Source: Methanosphaera sp. rholeuAM130
Lineage (GTDB): Archaea; Methanobacteriota; Methanobacteria; Methanobacteriales; Methanobacteriaceae
DNA length: 12,578 nt
Reading direction: 5' to 3'
NCBI GenBank assembly: GCA_003266065.1
Contig: MUZY01000158.1
Coordinates: 1,587 to 14,164 of the forward strand
Shown: in pieces, positions 1 to 6,273 of the stretch
Layout: the number at the start of each line of letters is the position of its first letter
Numbering within the stretch: position 1 is the stretch's first letter
Notes under the pieces: model-generated
Seen by the model: only the letters and a program-made list of their open reading frames with translations
What the model was told of the DNA's origin: nothing
Databases searched by the model: none
Position numbers and translations under genes: made by a program

Positions 1-449
1 AAATTTCTATCAGAAGTAATTGTTAGTGATCTGTTTAGAAACTTTTCAGTATTTTCATCTAATCCAAAATAATTTACATTATCAGGGAAATATTGCATGT
101 TCAATACCAAGCTATTATTTGAATTAACTATTCCTTTTCCAATATACATTTGAGTGTCCATGACACTAAAATAATTTTTATAGTTATTTTTGGTAATGTT
201 CACATATTCAACAGGAACACTATCCTCATCAGACTTAAGAGTTTTTGGAGCATCTTCAAATGTTGTAACTGTATTTTCTGAAGCTATAGCATCACTACTT
301 GAATCAATAGCCTCACCCACATATTCTTCTTGTGCTGACTGTTCTTCGATATTTACTTGAGTCTGTGAATCGTCAACAGCATAAGTGACCGACACTAAAA
401 AAACAAAAACAATAGTAAACAAGAAAAATTGCTTAACATATATATTCAT
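1..449 (-). CDS. Adhesin-like secreted protein, N-terminal part (cut by window edge)
   Basis: This reading frame begins at an ATG (447-449 on the complement) and runs open to the window edge, giving 149 codons of N-terminal sequence. It opens with a signal peptide: a lysine near the start, a hydrophobic core (FFLFTIVFVFLVSV), and a probable cleavage site after TYA. A Ser/Glu/Asp-rich, low-complexity stretch of about 60 residues follows, then text of the type that precedes beta-helix repeats (VEYVNITKNNYKNYF, later SLTITSDRN). The same organisation is seen in the complete adhesin-like gene just upstream on the same strand, so the two form a head-to-tail pair. A GTGAT match to the 16S tail lies 4 nt before the ATG. 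The protein is expected to be exported and surface-exposed. No repeats or anchor are visible because the C-terminal part is missing. Assignment as an adhesin-like protein rests on the leader, composition and neighbour. Confidence 0.75.
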   Translation of the reverse strand, partial: MNIYVKQFFLFTIVFVFLVSVTYAVDDSQTQVNIEEQSAQEEYVGEAIDSSSDAIASENTVTTFEDAPKTLKSDEDSVPVEYVNITKNNYKNYFSVMDTQMYIGKGIVNSNNSLVLNMQYFPDNVNYFGLDENTEKFLNRSLTITSDRN

Positions 450-497
450 ATAAATCACACATCCAATTATTTTAGAAAGATATTTCTTATCTGTTAA

Positions 498-507
498 AAA
501 ATATACT
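498..507 (-). promoter_or_regulatory. Probable TATA box for the downstream adhesin-like gene
   Basis: On the minus strand this reads AGTATATTTT, preceded by AGG. It lies about 50-58 nt upstream of the ATG at 449, so transcription would start near 475-480 and leave a short leader. The 189-bp spacer (450-638) also contains A-tracts at 511-516 and 524-531, which are T-tracts on the minus strand and could end the upstream adhesin transcript. A small 5-bp hairpin lies at 583-597. Positions are by eye only. Confidence 0.4.
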
Positions 508-523
508 CCTAAAAAATCATCAT

Positions 524-531
524 AAAAAAAA
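524..531 (-). terminator. T-tract terminator candidate behind the complete adhesin-like gene
   Basis: The plus strand carries seven consecutive A and then a TAAA here, so the adhesin transcript would run into an oligo-U stretch about 110 nt after its stop codon. Oligo-T tracts are the usual intrinsic termination signal in Euryarchaeota. A second tract follows at 511-516. No strong GC hairpin is needed or seen. Confidence 0.4.
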
Positions 532-638
532 TAAATATGAAGAATAATAATATTAAAGGACAAATTATATAAAGAAAGAATGTGAGGATTTACCTCATAA
601 TTCTTCAATATAAATAATTATCCGTATTATTTACTCTT

Positions 639-3600
639 CTAGCCTGTAACTGTCAATATTTTAACATCTTCCAATCTACCATAATCATTACTGATAAATA
701 CGGCAGTTAAGGTGTATTCTTGTGCTTTCATATCATTTGGTAATGCGTATTCTACATTAACGGTTCCATCAGTAACTTTTGTATAAATGACTTTGCCGTT
801 AGCGTCTTTGACTGTTTTACCATTTATCTTAAATACCACTTTACCGTTGTTTACTGGTGTAGTAGCTGTGACGGTAGCTGTTAATGTAACAGATTGTCCT
901 ACTGTTGCCTGAACATCACTAGTGGTGATAGATGGTTCTTGAGCTGTTACAGTAATATCTTCCATATCACTTGACATTTTGGCCAAATCGGCACATCCAC
1001 TATATACCGCTTGGATAGTGCTTCCTTCTTTTGCCCAATTCTGTGATACTTCATAATCTTCTATAACGGCGACACCATTTACTACTTTAGCATAGATTAC
1101 TTTACCGCCAGCGTCTTTAAGTGTTTTACCGTTTACTTTAAAGGATACTTTTCCTTTGTTGATATCAGTGAGTACTTCATCACCATAGTAAATACTAGCA
1201 CTTATTGTAGCAGTACTACCAACAGTAAATTCTGTTGTATCTACTTTAAGAGTTGGTACAAGTTTTTCAGGAAGATTGTTTTCTACAATATTACCTTCAC
1301 CACTTGTTACTACAGAATCATCCCCTTCATTTGTTTCTGAATATAATGTATTATACCTTACAACATTATCGTTCCCAGTTATGTTAATTGTATATTCACC
1401 AGTTTTTGTTATGGTATTATTTTCAACAATATTATTTGATCCTACTATATTGAGACCTCGGATATAACGGATATTAACTTTATTGTCTATAAACTTGATA
1501 TTATCCCCAAGCAAGTATATAGCATGACCATAATTATCTTCAGATACAGATAAATCCTTGTCAACAGAATATGCTGTTATAGTATTATTTTTTAAAATTA
1601 CATTGCTAGAAATGTTCATACCATAAGATTCATAAAATTTACCTTTACGTGAATACCAACTTTGATTAAGATTAAATTCAATTCTGGAATTTTCTATTGT
1701 TACATTTTCTCTAACATTTAATCTAGTCATTTGAAGAACAGCCTGGCTAGAATTGGCAGCTATTACATTAAGTGTAGAATTCCTAACAATAATATTATTT
1801 GCAAATGTTATACCACTTTCTATACCAGGAGTATTCAAAATCATATTTTCATAAGTAACAGATTTGTAATTGTATATCATTATCTCAGATTGAGTTTGTT
1901 CTAAATCCCAATAACTTTCTAGATTATTATTAGATCTAATTATTAAATTAATCTTTCCATAATCAGGATCATTTTCAAATTTTGCATTTATGTCTGTTTT
2001 TCCACCACTGCTAGGGTTTCTTTCCGTGATGTTAATTACAAAATCAGTGATGTTAACATGAAAATCATTGAAATTAACAGCTGGAATAGGCATAAAACGA
2101 CCTAAAAAAGTCCATATAGTACTATTAGCATTAAGCAATAATGTTCCATTATCATATACATTAAATGTAAGAATAAATGTTCTTAAATCTGTGCCTACAT
2201 TTATAGAACAAGTATATGTATATTCTTTTCCACCTTCAATGTCTATTATTGTTAGACCATCATCACCTTTTAAATTTTTATTATTTCCTTGAGGGTTGTT
2301 TATTGTTGAACCACAATTTGGACAGTTACCTGAACATTCAATAAAACAATCTTCATATATTGTTGGTAAAATTGAAGTAATCGTATTTTGTCCACAATCG
2401 TATGTATCATATGCACCACCAAAGTAAAGAGTACCTATTGTATTACTTTTAAAGCAACTGTTTGGTTTTGTTACTGTTACTGTTTGACCTGTTGCAGTAT
2501 TTGAATGGAATCGTACATTATTTTTAACTGTGATTGAATTTAAAAATGTATTGCTAGTTACATTAGAATGTCCTGCAAAATTACTTGTTCCTGTGAAATA
2601 ATTATTTTCAACTATACTGTAATTACCACATAGGAAAGATGCTTGATTATATAAATTATTGTAATAGTACTTGTTTCCTTCATAAACTGTTTCGAAGTCA
2701 TTTTCATCTAATTCAACGATTATTACATCATAACTTCCTTGCCAATTAGTAGTTATTCCAACTCCACCATAGTATATATTATTATGTTCAATAGTATTGT
2801 CTGGGCCAGCTATTGCTATAGCAAAACATGTATTAACAGGAGTAGTTGGTCCAGTTAATGTATTGTAACTTATTGTATTGTTACGGTTTGTTACTTCTGG
2901 TGCTGGATTAGTATTATAAAAGTATGTGTTTAAGTATATAAGGTTTCCAACACTACCGCTAGCAGTAATTACATTATGATCAATAAGACAGTTTTCAGCA
3001 TTGGTAAGTGCTATTACACTTATACCACCATTATCATTAATGTTAAAGTAACTGTTGGTTACATTTATTCCTACTGATTTTTCACGAATAGCAAATAAAC
3101 CTGTACCTTTGCCGTAAGGTTGATCAGCTGATACAGTTATGCTGTCAAATTTAATGTCAGATGCATTTAACACAAATATCTGTGTATCATAAAATCGCAT
3201 ATTGGTTACGTTTGAACCGCTAGCAGCATTAGTGAAGTTAAGACTAGTCCAATGTTCTATAATACTATTCTCATAGCCATTACTTGTATTCAAGCCAATC
3301 GTATTGTTATAATCACTAGTTAATGTTATAGGAACATTAATAATATATGAATGTTCATTTTTTGAGAGGTCTGTATTAATTTTAATTGTTTTTCCAGAAT
3401 ATTGACTCTTAATTTGATGTACGGATGTAGACACATCATCAAATAAACTATCAAACTGAGTACTTGTCGTTACGACTACTGGGTCATTTTCATCTCTTTT
3501 AACAGTTTTACTTTCTTTTATTATTTTTTGATTATTATCTTCACTTACGCTTGCAACTGCCTGTGTGTCAACTGTTGATGTTGTGTCAACCTCAACAGCA

Positions 3601-3716
3601 TCGGATACATCTGAGCTTGCACTAGCAGTATCATCAACATCTGCTGCTACAGCTATACTCATACCGGCAATCAACAATGCCAAGAAGATAATCATATATT
3701 TAGTATATTTTATCAT
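639..3716 (-). CDS. Adhesin-like protein: signal peptide, beta-helix repeats, two Ig-like domains
   Basis: A 1025-residue secreted protein of the large adhesin-like family of gut Methanobacteriales, presumed to act at the cell surface in attachment. Residues 1-25 form a signal peptide (MIKYTKYMIIFLALLIAGMS, probable cut near AVA-A). Residues about 26-75 are a Ser/Thr/Asp-rich spacer. Residues about 90-440 and 620-830 contain right-handed beta-helix (pectate-lyase-like) text with recurring Asn ladders such as IENNNI, IVENNT and NIVENN. Between them lies a non-repetitive segment that begins with a four-cysteine cluster (Cys457, 461, 465, 468). Residues about 835-1025 hold two Ig-like repeats, each containing VNGKT/INGKT and GKVIY. 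No C-terminal membrane helix or sorting signal is visible. The start at 3716 is supported by GGTG 8-11 nt upstream and by the signal peptide. Function as an adhesin is inferred from the family; no ligand can be named. Confidence 0.88.
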   Translation of the reverse strand: MIKYTKYMIIFLALLIAGMSIAVAADVDDTASASSDVSDAVEVDTTSTVDTQAVASVSEDNNQKIIKESKTVKRDENDPVVVTTSTQFDSLFDDVSTSVHQIKSQYSGKTIKINTDLSKNEHSYIINVPITLTSDYNNTIGLNTSNGYENSIIEHWTSLNFTNAASGSNVTNMRFYDTQIFVLNASDIKFDSITVSADQPYGKGTGLFAIREKSVGINVTNSYFNINDNGGISVIALTNAENCLIDHNVITASGSVGNLIYLNTYFYNTNPAPEVTNRNNTISYNTLTGPTTPVNTCFAIAIAGPDNTIEHNNIYYGGVGITTNWQGSYDVIIVELDENDFETVYEGNKYYYNNLYNQASFLCGNYSIVENNYFTGTSNFAGHSNVTSNTFLNSITVKNNVRFHSNTATGQTVTVTKPNSCFKSNTIGTLYFGGAYDTYDCGQNTITSILPTIYEDCFIECSGNCPNCGSTINNPQGNNKNLKGDDGLTIIDIEGGKEYTYTCSINVGTDLRTFILTFNVYDNGTLLLNANSTIWTFLGRFMPIPAVNFNDFHVNITDFVINITERNPSSGGKTDINAKFENDPDYGKINLIIRSNNNLESYWDLEQTQSEIMIYNYKSVTYENMILNTPGIESGITFANNIIVRNSTLNVIAANSSQAVLQMTRLNVRENVTIENSRIEFNLNQSWYSRKGKFYESYGMNISSNVILKNNTITAYSVDKDLSVSEDNYGHAIYLLGDNIKFIDNKVNIRYIRGLNIVGSNNIVENNTITKTGEYTINITGNDNVVRYNTLYSETNEGDDSVVTSGEGNIVENNLPEKLVPTLKVDTTEFTVGSTATISASIYYGDEVLTDINKGKVSFKVNGKTLKDAGGKVIYAKVVNGVAVIEDYEVSQNWAKEGSTIQAVYSGCADLAKMSSDMEDITVTAQEPSITTSDVQATVGQSVTLTATVTATTPVNNGKVVFKINGKTVKDANGKVIYTKVTDGTVNVEYALPNDMKAQEYTLTAVFISNDYGRLEDVKILTVTG
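781..851 (-). repeat. Ig-like domain repeat, copy 2 (matches 1090-1160)
   Basis: This stretch encodes part of the last Ig-like domain (KVVFKINGKTVKDANGKVIY). Aligned without gaps to 1090-1160, which encodes KVSFKVNGKTLKDAGGKVIY, it is about three quarters identical by eye at the DNA level. The two copies lie about 310 bp apart in direct orientation. This indicates internal duplication of an Ig-like module, a known way in which these surface proteins change length. Confidence 0.75.
1090..1160 (-). repeat. Ig-like domain repeat, copy 1 (matches 781-851)
   Basis: This is the direct-repeat partner of 781-851, within the first Ig-like domain of the adhesin-like protein. The longest shared DNA stretches are short (for example AGCGTCTTT and TGTTTTACC), so the duplication is old rather than recent. 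Confidence 0.75.
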
Positions 3717-3754
3717 ATTTTTACACCATTTTACTTATTCATGAGCATTTGCCC

Positions 3755-3846
3755 ATGTTATTATCATAGAATAACTGAGTTATTCGTTCATCTAAAAAAC
3801 ATTTGAATTTTTTCAGATGAGCTATTAGTTAATTCTACGATAACAT
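3755..3846 (-). promoter_or_regulatory. Large imperfect inverted repeat in the probable leader of the adhesin-like gene
   Basis: The left arm starts ATGTTATTATCATAGAAT; the reverse complement of the right arm starts ATGTTATCGTAGAAT. Both arms end with TCATCT followed by one variable base and six A. The whole can fold into one long stem with small bulges and a loop near 3800-3807. Inside the left arm sits a perfect 17-bp palindrome, GAATAACTGAGTTATTC (3769-3785). The element lies 39-130 nt upstream of the adhesin ATG and just downstream of a minus-strand TATA box at 3861-3870, so it would occupy nearly all of the mRNA leader. Two of three substitutions between the arms become G-U pairs in minus-strand RNA. 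Role unknown: leader structure or operator. Confidence 0.55.
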
Positions 3847-3860
3847 ATAACCTGATAACA

Positions 3861-3870
3861 ATTATATAAC
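3861..3870 (-). promoter_or_regulatory. Probable TATA box of the adhesin-like gene
   Basis: The minus strand reads GTTATATAAT. The same ten bases recur on the minus strand at 3995-4004 and on the plus strand before ilvE at 7687-7696, so this looks like the local TATA consensus. A start 22-27 nt downstream would fall near 3840, at the outer edge of the inverted repeat, giving a leader of about 120 nt. The copy at 3995-4004 is an alternative promoter. Confidence 0.45.
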
Positions 3871-4247
3871 TCTAATAATAGGCCGAAATTCATGTGAATA
3901 TACTATTACCAGAATAGACATTCCAGCAACCATTATTGGTAATTATTAAAGATAATATTATTAAGTTATATACTATTATATTTGTCCTTTTATCATTATA
4001 TAACTTTTTAAAATTTGATTATGATAAGAATTATTTGATTTATTTCTTAAATAATATTGATTATTACATTTTTTATATATAATGTAAGTTCTGTTTTATT
4101 TAAAAATTATTATTAAAAATATTATTGGATTCGTGTTTACGATGTATGTGTAATCTAATTAATTTATTCAAGATTTTTCAAAAGAATTGTTGAACTCACA
4201 TACCAATACGTGATACCCTCTTCCAACAATATTAATTACTATCTCCT

Positions 4248-4257
4248 TTAAATATTT
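4248..4257 (+). promoter_or_regulatory. Probable TATA box of methanogenesis marker 12 gene
   Basis: TTTAAATATT, preceded by ATCTCC, lies 36-45 nt before the ATG at 4293. This predicts a transcript start near 4277 and a very short leader. The only Shine-Dalgarno-like bases are AGG at 4278-4280. Confidence 0.45.
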
Positions 4258-4292
4258 AACCATGAATAAATATTTTTAGGAATTTGTTATTT

Positions 4293-5303
4293 ATGAAGTA
4301 TTATATGGGTATGGATCATGGGACAACCGCAGTCAGTTTCAACATCATTGATGAAAATAAGAATCAGGTAGCGTATTTTAAACTTAACAGGGATGAATTG
4401 TCAAATAATGAAGTCAACTTCAAGGATGCTTTAAACAAATATGTTGACGTCAAAGACATCGAGCTGCTTGCAGTCACATATGCGATGGGAGACAATATCG
4501 GCAAAATCACCCCTATAGAAAAAGTAAAAGACAGGGGTATAAAAAGCATCAACGGTGCAGGAATCGTGACTGGAGGGGGAAGTAAAATCTATACGGAAAT
4601 AGAAAAACTGAAAATCCCATCAGTCCTGATACCTGGCTTGCATAGAGACTGTGAATTTCTTGACAATAGATTCAGGGCATTGTATTCACACTGTGCAAGC
4701 GGCGAAAAGGTAAGCCTGTCGTACTGTGCATATGAAAAATATAACTATAAAAATATGATAATAGCGGATATAAGCAGCAACACAGTGTGCATACTGGTAG
4801 AGGATGGAATAATCAAAGGAGCTATGGATGCTTGTATCGGTGCATGCGGATTTATCCATGGACCCTTGGATTTGGAGATGATAAGGGATATTGACCGTGG
4901 CAAAAAAACCGCAAACGAATGCTTCTCCCATGCCGGAATATCAAAAATAGCACATGTTGACACTAAAATAAATAATGTGAAGGATGAAATAATAGAAAAG
5001 GCCGTAAATAAGGATGAAAATGCCCTTTTAGCAATTGATTCCCTGGTGATGAGCATAGTCATGGAGATATATGGACTCTATGGGGTCTGTGAAAATGATT
5101 TGGATGCCATCATACTGACAGGTTCGGGTGGAGTTATGCAGAAGCCGGTTGACGTCAGTGGAAAAATACGAAAAAAGGTTGAAAACTTAGCACCGGTATA
5201 TGTTATGACCGATAAAAGTGGAGCAATAGGAAGCAGCCTGATAGCATATGACATAGCACTAAACGATAAAAAGAATATAATGGGAATAGAGGTTGTCCGC
5301 TAA
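4293..5303 (+). CDS. Methanogenesis marker protein 12 (ASKHA-fold, putative kinase-like)
   Basis: A 336-residue protein that I recognise as the methanogenesis marker 12 family, found in methanogens but without an established reaction. It has the outline of the acetate kinase/sugar kinase/Hsp70 actin-like fold. Residues 6-16 (GMDHGTTAVSF) resemble the first phosphate-binding loop. Residues 156-169 (IIADISSNTVCILV) resemble the second beta-hairpin with Asp159. Residues 273-281 (IILTGSGGV) resemble the adenosine-binding motif. No signal peptide or membrane segment is present, so it should be cytosolic. An in-frame TTG at 4284 is possible, but it sits only 3 nt from AGG. The ATG at 4293 puts GMDHGTT at the family's usual place and is preferred. 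Its stop overlaps that of convergent surE by 4 bp. Kinase activity is an inference from the fold, not shown. Confidence 0.82.
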   Translation: MKYYMGMDHGTTAVSFNIIDENKNQVAYFKLNRDELSNNEVNFKDALNKYVDVKDIELLAVTYAMGDNIGKITPIEKVKDRGIKSINGAGIVTGGGSKIYTEIEKLKIPSVLIPGLHRDCEFLDNRFRALYSHCASGEKVSLSYCAYEKYNYKNMIIADISSNTVCILVEDGIIKGAMDACIGACGFIHGPLDLEMIRDIDRGKKTANECFSHAGISKIAHVDTKINNVKDEIIEKAVNKDENALLAIDSLVMSIVMEIYGLYGVCENDLDAIILTGSGGVMQKPVDVSGKIRKKVENLAPVYVMTDKSGAIGSSLIAYDIALNDKKNIMGIEVVR

Positions 5304-6073
5304 TCATCCAGCCACTTTGTCAAGTCCACGTCAACGCCCATATCCGTTGATATGGCCGTGATGGAAGGCTGATTGAGGACTCTTAAGGTATGCACGTCAC
5401 TGCCCTTCTGTTCATCGTTGACCAAATCCCCGATTATCCAGTAATACGGATGACCATAAGGGTCTATTCTTTTTTCGACGTCGGTGGTAAACATTCTGTT
5501 TGCAAAGGATGACTGTATTATCTCATCGCTGTCCGGATTTGACGGAATGTTCAGATTAAGAATGTTAACCCCCTCAGGCATGCCGTGTTCTATCACTTTT
5601 TTTACAAGTGTATTGAGGATGCTTATGCAATGGGAATAGTCAATCCTGTTTACCCCGTCCTTGAATTTGAGTGCTTCATGCTTTACCTGCAGGCTAACGG
5701 CTATGGCCGGTATTCCAAAGTGTGCGGCCTCAAAGGTTGCACCCAATGTACCGCTGGTAGTTATTGATCTTGACAGGTTTTCACCTATGTTGATACCTGA
5801 GATTACCAGATCCGGTTCCTCATCCATTATGCTCTTGGCACCAAGTATTACGCAATCCGTCGGAGTACCCGTAACGGCGTATGCCTGGGTTCCATCGTCC
5901 AAGGTCATTGGCATGGCACGCAGTGCTTTCATTAATGTTATCGCGTGGCCGACTCCACTTTGCTGATTCATGGGTGCCACTATGGCTGTTTCACCCAAAT
6001 CCTTGACGGCATCCCTAGCAGCCAAGATACCGTTTGAGGTTACTCCATCATCATTAGTTATTAAAATCTTCAT
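5300..6073 (-). CDS. surE: 5'/3'-nucleotidase SurE
   Basis: A 257-residue SurE phosphatase, a metal-dependent cytosolic enzyme that removes phosphate from nucleoside monophosphates. The N-terminus MKILITNDDGV carries the metal ligands Asp8 and Asp9. Ser39 (in QQSGVGHAIT) and Asn95 (in SGINIGEN) are the other two expected ligands. The segments VTGTPTDCV (67-75), SGTLGATFEAAHFGIPAIAVSL (about 107-128) and NLNIPS are all typical. Length is normal for the family. The canonical start leaves no doubt about the ATG, yet no good Shine-Dalgarno site precedes it. A TATA-like TTAAATATA lies only about 12-20 nt upstream, so translation may be leaderless or nearly so. The gene converges on marker 12, and the stop codons share CTAA. 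Physiological substrate in methanogens is unknown. Confidence 0.95.
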   Translation of the reverse strand: MKILITNDDGVTSNGILAARDAVKDLGETAIVAPMNQQSGVGHAITLMKALRAMPMTLDDGTQAYAVTGTPTDCVILGAKSIMDEEPDLVISGINIGENLSRSITTSGTLGATFEAAHFGIPAIAVSLQVKHEALKFKDGVNRIDYSHCISILNTLVKKVIEHGMPEGVNILNLNIPSNPDSDEIIQSSFANRMFTTDVEKRIDPYGHPYYWIIGDLVNDEQKGSDVHTLRVLNQPSITAISTDMGVDVDLTKWLDD

Positions 6074-6273
6074 AAGTATATCTTTATATTTAATCTATTA
6101 TCAACTTGATTGTTTATTTCTAAATAAGTTATGATATTAGCAATAATGGCATTGAGTCATCCTAAAATAGAACATCAAAAAAAATTACTTTTAAGTATAT
6201 TGAAATACATAATATAAATCATAATAAATCTAAAGTATAGAATAATAAGAACATAATATTTTTATAACGAGGG

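Larger units (their letters stand above)
3717..4292. other. Divergent AT-rich spacer between adhesin-like gene and methanogenesis marker 12
   Basis: No convincing coding sequence is present in this 576-bp spacer. From left to right it holds: the adhesin Shine-Dalgarno site (GGTG on the minus strand, 3725-3728); a large imperfect inverted repeat (3755-3846); a minus-strand TATA-like box (3861-3870); a 7-bp inverted repeat (ATTACCA at 3905-3911 and TGGTAAT at 3937-3943); a 10-bp perfect inverted repeat whose arms are themselves TATA-like (3963-3972 and 3997-4006); a hairpin around another TATA-like element (4064-4087); a 7-bp inverted repeat (GTATGTG at 4144-4150 and CACATAC at 4197-4203); and the marker 12 TATA box (4248-4257). 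The density of inverted repeats is higher than in the other spacers of this window. Confidence 0.6.

Noticed and set aside
583..597. 5-bp hairpin (TGAGG/CCTCA) behind the adhesin-like gene as an intrinsic terminator
   Set aside because: The stem is short and no T-run follows it directly on the minus strand. The T-tracts at 511-531 are better candidates.
1276..2292. Plus-strand frames of 63 and 74 codons inside the adhesin-like gene
   Set aside because: They are antisense shadows of beta-helix codons, with no ribosome site or recognisable motif.
4284..4292. TTG start at 4284 for marker 12
   Set aside because: Only 3 nt separate it from AGG, and it would add three residues before the conserved N-terminus. 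ATG at 4293 fits better.
4686..5062. Two minus-strand frames of 81 and 105 codons inside marker 12
   Set aside because: They lie opposite a well-supported gene and resemble no family.
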